From contig WJIJ01000016.1 of the NCBI GenBank assembly GCA_014730345.1, forward strand, positions 1 through 49,116: DNA of 49,116 bases, in the 5' to 3' direction. A program made the translations under genes and the position numbers. This DNA is from Candidatus Zixiibacteriota bacterium. GTDB taxonomy: Bacteria > Zixibacteria > MSB-5A5 > UM-FILTER-46-8. Shown one piece after another: positions 33,776 to 42,187 of the stretch; position 1 is the stretch's first letter; every line of letters starts with the position of its first letter. The notes beneath the pieces were generated by a model that worked only from the letters and a program-made list of their open reading frames with translations, made no database searches and was not told where the DNA came from.

Positions 33776-33800
33776 AGTTAACCGGAATATTAATAGCCAT

Positions 33801-33847
33801 TTCCCGATTCCGATAGATGTAATAACACAACCGAGGGGAATCGGGAA
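33801..33847 (+). promoter_or_regulatory. Inverted repeat covering the ribosome-binding site of the GNAT gene
   Basis: TTCCCGATTCC (33801-33811) pairs perfectly with GGAATCGGGAA (33837-33847), an 11-bp stem with a 25-nt loop. The 3' arm includes the end of the GAGGGG Shine-Dalgarno and the A of the ATG at 33847. It has no T tract, so it is not a terminator. Confidence 0.6.
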
Positions 33848-34692
33848 TGGACTATTTAACAAAAAGAATCACAATTGATTTCGCGAGGACATACCTTCCG
33901 GAGATGGTGAAAAAGGCTTATGCCAATGCTCCGATAATAGCCGAAATCGTTCAAAATTACCATAATTGCGATTTTTACGCGGCTTTCAATGAAGGCTCGT
34001 TATCCGGTTTAATGTCTTATGACCTGCGTTCACAATTTAAGTCGGTCAATTTTTTCTGCACTGATCCGTATTGTATACCGCACCTGTTACGCAAGTTATT
34101 AAACGAGGAACCGGATATAAAATCGGAACCAGTATATTCCTTATTGGATTCGCGCTCCAAAGATATACTGGAGGATGGAGGGCATTTGATCGAGTTTATG
34201 CCCCAGTATAGAATGCGCTATAATCCCGCGCGTATAAAGCTCCACAAAATTCCCGATGATATATTGATTAAGAGACTTAATGATGAAGATATACCCGAAA
34301 TTTCCCGGATATACAGCACCGTGCCGGCTATGGCCTGGGACAGCAGACTGCTCCTCTGCGGACCTTACTACGGTGCCTTTGACCGTTCAGTTTTAGTAGC
34401 TATAGCAGGGGTCCAGTTTAATACCGGCTATGTAGCCGAAGTGGGTAATATAGTCTCGCTTCCAATGTACCGGAGGAAAGGACTGGCACGGGCATGCACC
34501 CAGGCGGTTTTAAGCGAAGTCGCCAGGGAAAACAAGACGGTATTTCTCTGCGTGGATACCGTTAATATACCGGCAATCAATCTCTACCTCGATATGGGTT
34601 TTGATGTAACGGACACCTCGTATATGTGCAAATTCACCGCCGTACCTATAAGTTTCCAAAGCGCTTACGGTTTAAATGATTCTGAGTATTGA
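33847..34692 (+). CDS. GNAT-family acetyltransferase
   Basis: The 281-residue protein carries a GNAT domain in the second half: RLNDEDIPEISRIYS, then GYVAEVGNIVSLPMYRRKGLARACTQAVL with the acetyl-CoA-binding R-x-x-G-L/A loop, and TVNIPAINLYLDMGFDVTDT. The N-terminal half (CDFYAAFNEGSLSGLMSYDL, LLRKLLNEEPDI) looks like a degenerate second GNAT-like domain, as in two-domain FR47-type enzymes. Substrate is unknown. It may be expressed separately from the B12 genes; its start is covered by an 11-bp inverted repeat. It ends in TGA. Confidence 0.82.
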   Translation: MDYLTKRITIDFARTYLPEMVKKAYANAPIIAEIVQNYHNCDFYAAFNEGSLSGLMSYDLRSQFKSVNFFCTDPYCIPHLLRKLLNEEPDIKSEPVYSLLDSRSKDILEDGGHLIEFMPQYRMRYNPARIKLHKIPDDILIKRLNDEDIPEISRIYSTVPAMAWDSRLLLCGPYYGAFDRSVLVAIAGVQFNTGYVAEVGNIVSLPMYRRKGLARACTQAVLSEVARENKTVFLCVDTVNIPAINLYLDMGFDVTDTSYMCKFTAVPISFQSAYGLNDSEY

Positions 34693-34784
34693 CCAGCCTT
34701 CATCATCGGTTACCACAAGTTGAGTATATAAATCCCCGTTTATGCCGATAGAATTATCAAACAGGAAAATTAGTGAGGAACTAT

Positions 34785-34813
34785 TTGCGCGGCATCGATA
34801 TTTAGGGTATTAT
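34785..34813 (+). promoter_or_regulatory. Candidate promoter of the exosortase operon
   Basis: TTGCGC (34785-34790), 17-nt spacer, TATTAT (34808-34813), about 44 nt upstream of the ATG at 34857. Confidence 0.5.
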
Positions 34814-34856
34814 TTGCTAAAATATAGGAACTAACGATAATTACAGCTTACATGAA

Positions 34857-35813
34857 ATGTCAGCCGAGGAATACAAAAATCCGGATACAGTTTCTATGGC
34901 ATCAGAAATAGATGGCATTTTAAATACATCCGAATCAAAAATAAAAAATATCTTTACCGCCGATGTGGAGGATTATTTTCATGTCAGCGCGTTTTCCGAT
35001 GTAATCAAGTATTCCGACTGGGGCAAATACAAAAGCCGGATTATACCCAACATTCTTTCGCTTCTCGGTTTATTGGAAAAATATAAAATAAGGGGGACTT
35101 TTTTCATCCTCGGTTGGGTGGCTGAAAAATTTCCCGAGATTGTAACGTTAATCCACCAGGCAGGGCACGAAATAGCCTGTCATAGCTACCTGCACCGGCT
35201 GGTTTACAAACTCACCCCCCGGCAATTCTACGATGACACTAAAAAAGCCAAGGATATTATCGAGGAAATCATTAACCGCCCAATTCATGGGTACCGCGCT
35301 CCCAGTTTTTCGATCGTGAAGAAATGCCAGTGGGCATGGGACATGCTCGACCAGCTTGGATTTACTTATTCCTCAAGCGTTTACCCGATTAAGCATGACC
35401 GCTATGGTTTTTTGGGGATACCGCGTACGGCATTTCAGGTCAGGGTCAAGTCCGGCAGTTACATGAAGGAAATTCCCATGACCACTATTTCCATGCTCGG
35501 CAAAAACATACCGGTCGGCGGAGGGGGTTACCTGAGGCTTTTCCCATTGTGGTTTACGCGCATGGCTATCAGGAGGCTAAACCATGAGGGAATTCCGGCG
35601 ATTGTTTATATGCACCCATGGGAGATGGACCCGCATCAGCCTAAAATGCCCGGAAAACTGCTAAGCAGATTCCGGCATTACACGAATTTAAGCACAACCG
35701 AATATAAATTGGGATCGCTCTTCGGCGAAATGGAATTTACCGCGATGAACGATTATATAGAATCCATGCCGGAGGAAAACTTCAAAGTCCATAAAACCGG
35801 TGAACGAAGCTAA
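34857..35813 (+). CDS. Polysaccharide deacetylase of the exosortase (XrtA/PEP-CTERM) type
   Basis: A 318-residue NodB-homology carbohydrate esterase 4 enzyme. NIFTADVEDYFHVSAF supplies the catalytic Asp pair, HEIACHSYLHRLVYKL the metal-binding H-x-x-x-H, and GYRAPSFSI the third motif; a late VYMHPWEMDPHQP segment holds another conserved His. The DVEDYFHVSAF form is typical of deacetylases in exosortase-linked exopolysaccharide loci, which remove acetyl groups from an amino-sugar polymer. No signal peptide is evident. The stop lies 14 nt inside the exosortase gene, so translation is coupled. Confidence 0.9.
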   Translation: MSAEEYKNPDTVSMASEIDGILNTSESKIKNIFTADVEDYFHVSAFSDVIKYSDWGKYKSRIIPNILSLLGLLEKYKIRGTFFILGWVAEKFPEIVTLIHQAGHEIACHSYLHRLVYKLTPRQFYDDTKKAKDIIEEIINRPIHGYRAPSFSIVKKCQWAWDMLDQLGFTYSSSVYPIKHDRYGFLGIPRTAFQVRVKSGSYMKEIPMTTISMLGKNIPVGGGGYLRLFPLWFTRMAIRRLNHEGIPAIVYMHPWEMDPHQPKMPGKLLSRFRHYTNLSTTEYKLGSLFGEMEFTAMNDYIESMPEENFKVHKTGERS

Positions 35814-36678
35814 TAAACTGACATCTTCAACGAATATCTCCAGGTTGGACTACCTGCCGCCGGCATTGTTCTTCGGGCTTCTACTGCTTGTCTATCTGCC
35901 CGTGTTAATACCGATGGTTAAGGATTGGTACCATGATTCCAACTATTCCCACGGTTTCTTGATTATCCCTGTCTCTCTGTATCTAATATGGAACAAAAGA
36001 GCCGAACTGCTTAAAACACAATCGTCCCCATCCCCGTTATGGGGCTGGCTTTTTATACTCGGGGGTTTTGCCATACTCATAGTGGGCACCGCCGGCGCCG
36101 AACTTTTTTCGGTGCGTTTCTCCTTCGTGGTGGTTGTCTGGGGCGCCGTACTGCTGTTCTGGGGGTTTAATATCGCGAAGAAAATATGGTTTCCTATAGC
36201 ATTTATGCTGTTTATGATACCAATTCCATATACGATTTATTATTCGCTAACATTACCCATGCAATTGTTCGCCACCAAGGTTACTATGTTTATCGTCAAG
36301 GCAATCGGTGTTCCGGCTACGGCGAACGGCAATATTATCAACCTTCCCGGATACCGCCTTGAAGTTGCCGAAGCATGCAGTGGTCTGCGCTCGCTGGTCT
36401 CATTGATGGCACTGGGCGCGTTGTACGGCTATATCACCTTGAAGAAAAACTATAACCGTTGGATACTGTTTATCCTGACTGTACCTATCGCAATCGCCGC
36501 CAATGTCTTCCGCGTAACCGTTACCGTAATCGGCGCTTATGGAATCAGCAGGGAAATCGCCGAGGATTTCCTGCATGAGTTGTCGGGGATGATGGTGTTC
36601 GTCGTCTCAACAATTTGTATCGTTATCATAGGAGCATTACTATCATGGATTTCCGAAAGAAAAGCTACTGGGTCCTGA
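35800..36678 (+). CDS. Exosortase
   Basis: A 292-residue polytopic membrane protein (GTG start) with about eight helices. The exosortase catalytic triad is visible: Cys in EVAEACSGLRSLVSLMALG, Arg in ANVFRVTVTVIGAYG and His in DFLHELSGMMVF. The early motif HDSNYSHGFLIIPVSLYLIW is also family-typical. Exosortases cleave and relocate proteins bearing a C-terminal PEP-CTERM-like signal. No protein with such a C-terminus is seen in this window. It overlaps the deacetylase by 14 nt and epsI by 34 nt. It ends in TGA. Confidence 0.93.
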   Translation: MNEANKLTSSTNISRLDYLPPALFFGLLLLVYLPVLIPMVKDWYHDSNYSHGFLIIPVSLYLIWNKRAELLKTQSSPSPLWGWLFILGGFAILIVGTAGAELFSVRFSFVVVVWGAVLLFWGFNIAKKIWFPIAFMLFMIPIPYTIYYSLTLPMQLFATKVTMFIVKAIGVPATANGNIINLPGYRLEVAEACSGLRSLVSLMALGALYGYITLKKNYNRWILFILTVPIAIAANVFRVTVTVIGAYGISREIAEDFLHELSGMMVFVVSTICIVIIGALLSWISERKATGS

Positions 36679-37301
36679 TTGCCGCTACCATCGCTGTCGG
36701 GATTTTTACATTACTATTGCGCTACCAGACGGTAACCGCCGATAAAATGGCCGATTTCTCGGACATGCCGTTGCAGATAGGGCAGTGGGAGGGTATCGAG
36801 AAATACTTCGACGAGAGCGTATACGCCATCCTGAATACCGATGTTTCGACCTATCGGATATATACCGGGCCGGCGGGAGAGAATATCGCCATTTTCATAG
36901 CATATTTCAAGGACCAGAAATACGGCTCCCAGATACATTCGCCAAAAAACTGTCTGCCTGGTGGTGGATGGGAGATACGCGACGCTGAAAATTTCCGGTA
37001 CACTGCCGAAGATGGCGAGGTAATCGATGCCAACCTGTTCTGGATCACCAAGGCCGGGACCAATCCCCAGTTGATGATTTACTGGTTCGTAACCCGGGGC
37101 GGAGTAATAGCCGATGAATATGGTTTAAAGCTCGATTTAGTTTCAAATTCTATACAAAGAAAACCTTCCGACGCTTCCTTTATCAGGATAACCACAAGAC
37201 TGATAGGAAACCAAAGCCGCGAAGAAGCTGTTGAAATGGTTTCAGAATTTTTGGATTTGCTATACCCGCATATTAAAAAATCTCTTCCTTTCTACGAATA
37301 A
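36645..37301 (+). CDS. epsI: EpsI-family exosortase-associated protein
   Basis: I prefer ATG 36645, preceded by GGAG, over the track's 36615, because MDFRKKSYWVLIAATIAVGIFTLLL is a clean N-terminal anchor. The 218-residue product shows the EpsI pattern: LQIGQWEGIEKYFDESVYAIL, VSTYRIY, IAYFKDQKYGSQIHSPKNCLPGGGWEI (conserved His and Cys), and MIYWFVTRGG. EpsI is found fused to or next to exosortases in exopolysaccharide loci; its biochemical role is not settled. It overlaps the exosortase by 34 nt. Confidence 0.9.
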   Translation: MDFRKKSYWVLIAATIAVGIFTLLLRYQTVTADKMADFSDMPLQIGQWEGIEKYFDESVYAILNTDVSTYRIYTGPAGENIAIFIAYFKDQKYGSQIHSPKNCLPGGGWEIRDAENFRYTAEDGEVIDANLFWITKAGTNPQLMIYWFVTRGGVIADEYGLKLDLVSNSIQRKPSDASFIRITTRLIGNQSREEAVEMVSEFLDLLYPHIKKSLPFYE

Positions 37302-37304
37302 ATC

Positions 37305-37333
37305 TTGACTACAGCCTGTTAAAACATTATTAA
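37305..37333 (+). promoter_or_regulatory. Candidate sigma70 promoter
   Basis: TTGACT (37305-37310), 17-nt spacer, TATTAA (37328-37333), about 90 nt before the ATG at 37424. Confidence 0.6.
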
Positions 37334-37423
37334 AACTTTTAACAATTGCGCTATATGTGGCATTTTTATAGGAAGCAGTTAATAATCATTTTATTTTAAA
37401 CCGTTTAACACATGAGGAATTAG

Positions 37424-37972
37424 ATGAAGAGAAGTGTAATTATTTTAGCCGTTTCGGCGATGATTTTCATGTTGCCGGTGTTCGCATCCGCGCAGACTGA
37501 CATCGGTTTGAAAGCTTTCGGAGTCAAGTTCGGTTACTATGACCCCGAAGAATGGGATGGGACAATTGGGTTTGGCGCGGTTGCCGACCTGGGAACTTTT
37601 ATCCCCCAACTGGGCTGGGAAGCCGAAATCGATTACTGGTCAAAATCCCAAGATGAACAAGGAGCAGAGGCTAAGTTAAGGGATATTGCATTTGCTACTA
37701 CAGCGAAATATGGTTTTCCAACTCAAACCGAGAAATTTACGCCGTTTATTGGCGGTGGTGTCGGCTTGCATTTAATGAAAGTCGAGGTTGAATATCTCGG
37801 TCAAACTCAGGATGATTCCGAGACCAAGTTTGACTTCCATTTCTGCGGCGGCACCGATGTGGTCTTAACTCCCCAAATCGATGGGTTCGCCGAAATCCGA
37901 TACTCCATCATTTCGGATATCAGCCAATTATGGATTACAATAGGCGCTAAATATAAATTGGGCGTTTATTAG
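37424..37972 (+). CDS. Small outer-membrane beta-barrel protein
   Basis: The 182-residue protein has a signal peptide (MKRSVIILAVSAMIFMLPVFASAQ) and about eight alternating strands typical of OmpW/OmpA-like or opacity-type barrels: LKAFGVKFGYYDPE, LGWEAEIDYWSKS, IAFATTAKYGF, TPFIGGGVGLHLM, VEYLGQTQDD, FDFHFCGGTDVVL, GFAEIRYSI, LWITIGAKYKLGVY. The role is unknown. It has its own promoter and terminator, so it is probably monocistronic. Confidence 0.82.
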   Translation: MKRSVIILAVSAMIFMLPVFASAQTDIGLKAFGVKFGYYDPEEWDGTIGFGAVADLGTFIPQLGWEAEIDYWSKSQDEQGAEAKLRDIAFATTAKYGFPTQTEKFTPFIGGGVGLHLMKVEVEYLGQTQDDSETKFDFHFCGGTDVVLTPQIDGFAEIRYSIISDISQLWITIGAKYKLGVY

Positions 37973-37991
37973 AAACTACTTGCGAACACTT

Positions 37992-38019
37992 GCCCCGGTA
38001 TATGCCGGGGCTTTTTTTT
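37992..38019 (+). terminator. Rho-independent terminator after the small barrel gene
   Basis: GCCCCGG/CCGGGGC stem with a short TATATG loop and a long run of T. Confidence 0.92.
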
Positions 38020-38102
38020 AAGATATCTTCCGAATCGTAAATTTAATTTACTTTATTATGGCTACCGGGGATTAACGGAACAATGAGAAAAGTATATCAG
38101 TT

Positions 38103-38139
38103 TTCTATTATGATAGTGGGTGTCATTATCATAATAGAA
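38103..38139. promoter_or_regulatory. Perfect 13-bp inverted repeat upstream of the gene at 38172
   Basis: TTCTATTATGATA and TATCATAATAGAA flank an 11-nt spacer. No T tract follows, and the repeat ends 32 nt before the ATG. It may be an operator or a leader hairpin. Confidence 0.55.
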
Positions 38140-38171
38140 CGGAAAATGATTTTATTGAGAAAGGATTCCTT

Positions 38172-38606
38172 ATGAAGAAGATTACAGCATTGATTTTCAC
38201 GCTGGCTTTTATAGCGTTACTGCCCGGAGTTTCCTCTGCCCAGAGCGCGTTGCCTTATCCCGATCAGGTATGGGTTGATGGTATGGTTTATAACGCCGAC
38301 CTTTCCATAACCGGCCGGTCCGAGAATACCAACAGCAATGGCTTATATGTAGTTACCAACATGTTGGGTCAAAGGCCGATTGGTGAGGCTAAACCCGGGG
38401 ATAAGGATTATGCCGATGGCAACTGGCAGATTATTTATCTGGAATTTACCCAGCAGGGGCTTATATTTCATGACTTCAATGGTGATGGAATCGCCGATTA
38501 CGAAATGCAGAGCTGGGAAGAGGTTTATCAGCACATGTTGTTTGGTCATGTGGAGATATCCCATAATGGACGTATGATTACCAGACCGCTAAAATCGGAT
38601 TTTTAA
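38172..38606 (+). CDS. Small exported protein of unknown family
   Basis: The 144-residue protein has a signal peptide (MKKITALIFTLAFIALLPGVSSAQ). The mature part includes a DFNGDGIADYEMQSWEE segment that resembles the Asp/Asn-rich calcium loops of dockerin/thrombospondin-type repeats. No further family is recognised. AGAAAGGATTCCTT precedes the ATG. It is convergent with the macro-domain gene 20 nt downstream. Confidence 0.72.
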   Translation: MKKITALIFTLAFIALLPGVSSAQSALPYPDQVWVDGMVYNADLSITGRSENTNSNGLYVVTNMLGQRPIGEAKPGDKDYADGNWQIIYLEFTQQGLIFHDFNGDGIADYEMQSWEEVYQHMLFGHVEISHNGRMITRPLKSDF

Positions 38607-38625
38607 TATCCGCTTTCGATTGAAG

Positions 38626-39162
38626 CTAATCCGCGGCATTTAATTTTTGAAGCTTATCGGCAAATACCCGGTAAGCTTCATCCCCATAAAGCACAAAGCG
38701 TACTTCTTTCGGTCTGCCGTTTTCGGTTAAATAGTCTATCGCTTCCCCTAACATAATATCAGCGCATTCATCGACAGGAAATCCGCCGACGCCGGTGCCG
38801 AATGCGGGAATCGCTACCGATTTAACCCCGATTTCATACGCCCGCATAAGGGAGTGAATAGTTGCCGAACGGATTTTCTCGGCATCGGTTACCAAATCAG
38901 GTCCCATCGCGGCCCCATGGATTACATAGTTAGCCTTTAAATTTCCGCCCGAAGTAACCACTGCTTCGCCTATTTCAATAGGACCCAGCCGGATAGCTTC
39001 TTCCTCGATCTTCTGACCTCCATGGCTCTTGATCGCCCCGGCTACTCCCGAGCCCATGTAAAGATGGCTGTTGGCGGCATTGACCACCGCTTCGCAATCC
39101 GCCAGGGAAACATCGCCCTCGGTTACTACGAGATCACATCCGTTGACTTCGATTTTTTTCAA
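38626..39162 (-). CDS. Macro-domain (ADP-ribose-binding) protein
   Basis: The track begins at 39213, but TTG 39162 behind GAGGTGATT gives the usual macro start MKKIEVNGCDLVVTEGDVSL, about 178 residues. Motifs are clear: EAVVNAANSHLYMGSGVAGAI (adenosine- and ribose-binding NAAN and GSGVAGAI) and IPAFGTGVGGFPVDECADIM (phosphate loop GTGVGGFP). Such domains hydrolyse or bind ADP-ribose on proteins or O-acetyl-ADP-ribose. No toxin partner gene is adjacent. The longer ORF start cannot be excluded. Confidence 0.88.
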   Translation of the reverse strand: MKKIEVNGCDLVVTEGDVSLADCEAVVNAANSHLYMGSGVAGAIKSHGGQKIEEEAIRLGPIEIGEAVVTSGGNLKANYVIHGAAMGPDLVTDAEKIRSATIHSLMRAYEIGVKSVAIPAFGTGVGGFPVDECADIMLGEAIDYLTENGRPKEVRFVLYGDEAYRVFADKLQKLNAAD

Positions 39163-39241
39163 AATCACCTCTTTTCTTTTCCCCAAGATAATGCTTATAC
39201 TTTTTGAGTTCAAATGAATTAAGCCCTTTGATTTATTTTCA

Positions 39242-39270
39242 TTGACTGAAGGACGGCATTGCTATATCAT
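39242..39270 (+). promoter_or_regulatory. Candidate sigma70 promoter for the Fe-S oxidoreductase
   Basis: TTGACT (39242-39247), 17-nt spacer, TATCAT (39265-39270), about 105 nt before the ATG at 39377. Confidence 0.55.
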
Positions 39271-39376
39271 TTTCACACAACATGAAAAATTTAAAAATAC
39301 TAAACAACTTTCCCATTCGGGCTTTATATATTTTCGCCGTACAAAAATCATTAACCACAATCCAGGTTGATTAGCG

Positions 39377-41392
39377 ATGAACAATTTCCCTTTTACACCC
39401 GAAGATTTCTATCTGAGCCTTCCGGCCAAAATAGCCTTTGCAGTAATTTTTCTCGCAGGTTTGTTTTTCTTTATTAAGCGTGTAATGTATCTCATGGAGA
39501 TGGTTAAAGCCGGGCAGGATGACAACCGTTTCGATCAGGCGGGGGCAAGAATTGGCAATGTTATTAAATTCGTATTTGGACAACGAAGGCTGTTAAACCT
39601 GGCTTATATAGGTTCCGCGCACTTCGTGATTTTCTGGGGCTTTGTTATAATCAGTTTTGGGACCCTATCGTTTTTGGGAAAAGGATTTATCTCCGGCTTT
39701 AAACTGCCTATCCTGGAAACCATGCTCGAAGCGCCGTTCCTGTTTCTCGTAGATATTTTTTCCCTTTTGGCGGTTATTGGTTTAATCATGGCCGCCCTGA
39801 GGAGAATTTTCGTCAAACCCGAGAAACTCTCCGTCCATGGAGAAGGTTATCTTTTGCTGTTGCTCATCTTTGTACTTATCGCGTCCGACCTTTTTGCTGA
39901 TGGCCTGTTTATTTCCATGACCGGCGCGCAAGAGGCGCAATGGATGCCCATCGGTTCGGCAATCGCCTCCATAATCGGTTACGGGGTGCAGGCTAAAACC
40001 CTTTATTGGGTTTTGTTTTGGCTTCATCTAATAACATTCTGGTTTTTGGCGGTTTTCGTGCTCCATTCCAAGCACCTTCACATCTTCGTTGCTCCTTTCA
40101 ACGTATTCTTTTCATCCCTCAAGCCCAACGGACAGCTCAGCAAAATGGACCTCGAGGATGAGGAAGGAACTTTCGGAGCCGGCAAAATTGAGGATTATAC
40201 CTGGAAACAGCTTTTCGACACCTATGCCTGTACAGAGTGCGGACGGTGCACCCGCGCCTGCCCGGCGTATAATTCGCAAAAGCCGTTGTCTCCCAGGGAT
40301 GTTATTATAGATTTACGGGACCACTTCCTCTCCTTTAAACCATCCGAGCTGGCAAGTTCCAACGGCGATGGCGCTGAGGAAGAAACCGACAGGCCGCTGG
40401 TGGACAAAGTAATCTCTCCGGATGTTATCTGGTCTTGTACCACATGTTTCGCCTGCCAGAATGAATGCCCGGTGTTTATTGAGCATGTGCCTGCAATTAT
40501 GGATATGCGGCGCAACCAGGTACTGATGGAAGGCGCCGCGCCCCCGGAAGTGGCTCCGTCGCTCCGCAATATCGAACAACGCCAGAATCCCTTCGGAAAT
40601 CCCCAAAACGAACGCGCCGAATGGGCCGAAGGACTCGATATCAAACTTCTGGCCGAGGATTCCGATGTCGAATATCTTCTCTGGGTAGGATGTTTCGGCT
40701 CATTCGATGAACGCAATAAGAGAGTTATGCGAAGTCTGGCGGAACTTCTTAAGAAGGCAGGCGTTAACTTCGGTATACTGGGAGAGGAAGAAAATTGTTG
40801 CGGAGAACCCCCGAGGAGGATCGGTGATGAAGACAATTTCCAGATGCTGGCTATGACCAATATTGAAACCATGAATGAATATGGAGTTAAGAAAATTATT
40901 ACGGCGTGCCCCCATGGATACAATACCATCAAGAATGAATATCCCCAGTTCGGCGGCAACTACGAAGTTTATCATCACGCGGATTTTCTGGATATGCTTA
41001 TAAAATCAGGGAAGTTGAAAGCATCGAAGAAAACCGAAGCCCTCGCCGCGTATCACGATTCTTGTTATCTCGGGCGTTATAATGATATCTACGAAAGCCC
41101 CCGCGATGTCCTCAAATCCATTCCCGGCGTAAAACTTACCGAGATGGAGAAAAATCATCGCAGGAGTTTCTGCTGCGGAGCAGGCGGCGGACGTATCTGG
41201 ATGGATGAACATACCGATCTGAAGGTCAACCAGCTTCGCGCCGAACAGGCTGACAGGGCGGGATGCGATAACCTGCTTACGGCTTGTCCCTTCTGCCTTT
41301 CCATGCTCGAGGATGGAATGAAAGGGAAAAACCTGGATGAGAAAATAAAAGTTAGAGATATTTCGGAAATACTCAACGAATCAATTGAATAA
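39377..41392 (+). CDS. Membrane-bound Fe-S oxidoreductase (NarI-like plus HdrD-like; ETF:quinone oxidoreductase type)
   Basis: In this 671-residue protein, residues 1-240 form five to six membrane helices of the NarI heme b type (FVIFWGFVIISFGTLSFLG, LYWVLFWLHLITFWFLAVFVLHSKHLHIF). A two-cluster ferredoxin domain follows (CTECGRCTRACPAY near 285, CTTCFACQNECPVF near 355), then two CCG domains (GEEENCCGEPPRR and RSFCCGAGGGRIW). This is the architecture of membrane oxidoreductases that pass electrons from flavoproteins such as ETF to menaquinone. No etfAB genes are in the window. All cluster Cys are present as Cys, with no Sec replacement. A DUF4412-like gene follows 12 nt later. Confidence 0.9.
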   Translation: MNNFPFTPEDFYLSLPAKIAFAVIFLAGLFFFIKRVMYLMEMVKAGQDDNRFDQAGARIGNVIKFVFGQRRLLNLAYIGSAHFVIFWGFVIISFGTLSFLGKGFISGFKLPILETMLEAPFLFLVDIFSLLAVIGLIMAALRRIFVKPEKLSVHGEGYLLLLLIFVLIASDLFADGLFISMTGAQEAQWMPIGSAIASIIGYGVQAKTLYWVLFWLHLITFWFLAVFVLHSKHLHIFVAPFNVFFSSLKPNGQLSKMDLEDEEGTFGAGKIEDYTWKQLFDTYACTECGRCTRACPAYNSQKPLSPRDVIIDLRDHFLSFKPSELASSNGDGAEEETDRPLVDKVISPDVIWSCTTCFACQNECPVFIEHVPAIMDMRRNQVLMEGAAPPEVAPSLRNIEQRQNPFGNPQNERAEWAEGLDIKLLAEDSDVEYLLWVGCFGSFDERNKRVMRSLAELLKKAGVNFGILGEEENCCGEPPRRIGDEDNFQMLAMTNIETMNEYGVKKIITACPHGYNTIKNEYPQFGGNYEVYHHADFLDMLIKSGKLKASKKTEALAAYHDSCYLGRYNDIYESPRDVLKSIPGVKLTEMEKNHRRSFCCGAGGGRIWMDEHTDLKVNQLRAEQADRAGCDNLLTACPFCLSMLEDGMKGKNLDEKIKVRDISEILNESIE

Positions 41393-41404
41393 TAGGAGAA
41401 TATA

Positions 41405-42187
41405 ATGAGAAAATTAACATTTTATTCAGTATTACTATTGGCCGCTGTTGCTTTCACTGCCGCCAATGCCCTTGGAGGATATATTCTAAAGAATGTTTCC
41501 GAGGAAAACAGCAGTGTAATGGGCGCCGCTAACAAGGGAAAGACTAATACCACCATATACTATGAAGACGGCATGTTGAAAACGGTGGAAGAGGGAAGCA
41601 GGGAAGTTACCATTATCGATTTGAACAAGAATATATTATACAATATCAATCATGGCAAAAAGACCTATTCCCAGATTGACTTAGCTGAACTCCAGGCCAA
41701 AGCGGGAGCAATGAAAAAGCATGCGGAGAAGCAGATGGAGGATGCCATGGCCCGGATGGAAAATATGCCCCCCGAACAACAGGAGATGATGAAGCAGATG
41801 ATGGGGACTATGAATGCCAAATTTAAGGTTCAGAAAACCAGCGAGACCAAGGATATCCTTGGATATAAATGCACCAAGTACGTAATGACCCGCGGCAATA
41901 TGCTGAAAATAGATATGTGGGTTACCGATGATCTCGACGTCGGCGATAGTTACCAGAAGTTCATGCAATTCATGATGGCTCATGAGAGTGATGAAGGCAT
42001 GTTCGACGAATTGAAGAAAATTGACGGCGTTGCTCTTGAAACCGAAAGCTATATAAACATGGGACCTTCTAATGTCAGGAACCGGGATTATACCAAGGAA
42101 ATAAAAGAGACCAATATAGATGATTCCGAGTTTAAAGTTCCTGAAGGTTACAAAAAAGAAGAATTCAGCCTTGAGAACGCTGGTTAA
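41405..42187 (+). CDS. Exported DUF4412-like protein with Met-rich helical segment
   Basis: The 260-residue protein has a signal peptide (FYSVLLLAAVAFTAANALGG). Two beta-rich parts (TNTTIYYEDGMLKTVEEG, DILGYKCTKYVMTRGNMLKIDMWVTDDLD) flank a helix very rich in Met, Glu and Lys (EKQMEDAMARMENMPPEQQEMMKQMM). The GYKCTKYxM...DMWVTDDL block is typical of DUF4412 periplasmic proteins. The Met-rich helix could bind copper, or simply be a coiled segment. AGGAGAATATA precedes the ATG. It overlaps the patatin gene's stop by 4 nt, convergently. Confidence 0.78.
   Translation: MRKLTFYSVLLLAAVAFTAANALGGYILKNVSEENSSVMGAANKGKTNTTIYYEDGMLKTVEEGSREVTIIDLNKNILYNINHGKKTYSQIDLAELQAKAGAMKKHAEKQMEDAMARMENMPPEQQEMMKQMMGTMNAKFKVQKTSETKDILGYKCTKYVMTRGNMLKIDMWVTDDLDVGDSYQKFMQFMMAHESDEGMFDELKKIDGVALETESYINMGPSNVRNRDYTKEIKETNIDDSEFKVPEGYKKEEFSLENAG

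Noticed and set aside
40222-40959. Minus-strand ORF of 245 aa within the Fe-S oxidoreductase gene.
   Set aside because: It is rich in Ser, Arg and Pro, as expected for antisense of the coding strand; the plus-strand protein has complete cluster motifs.
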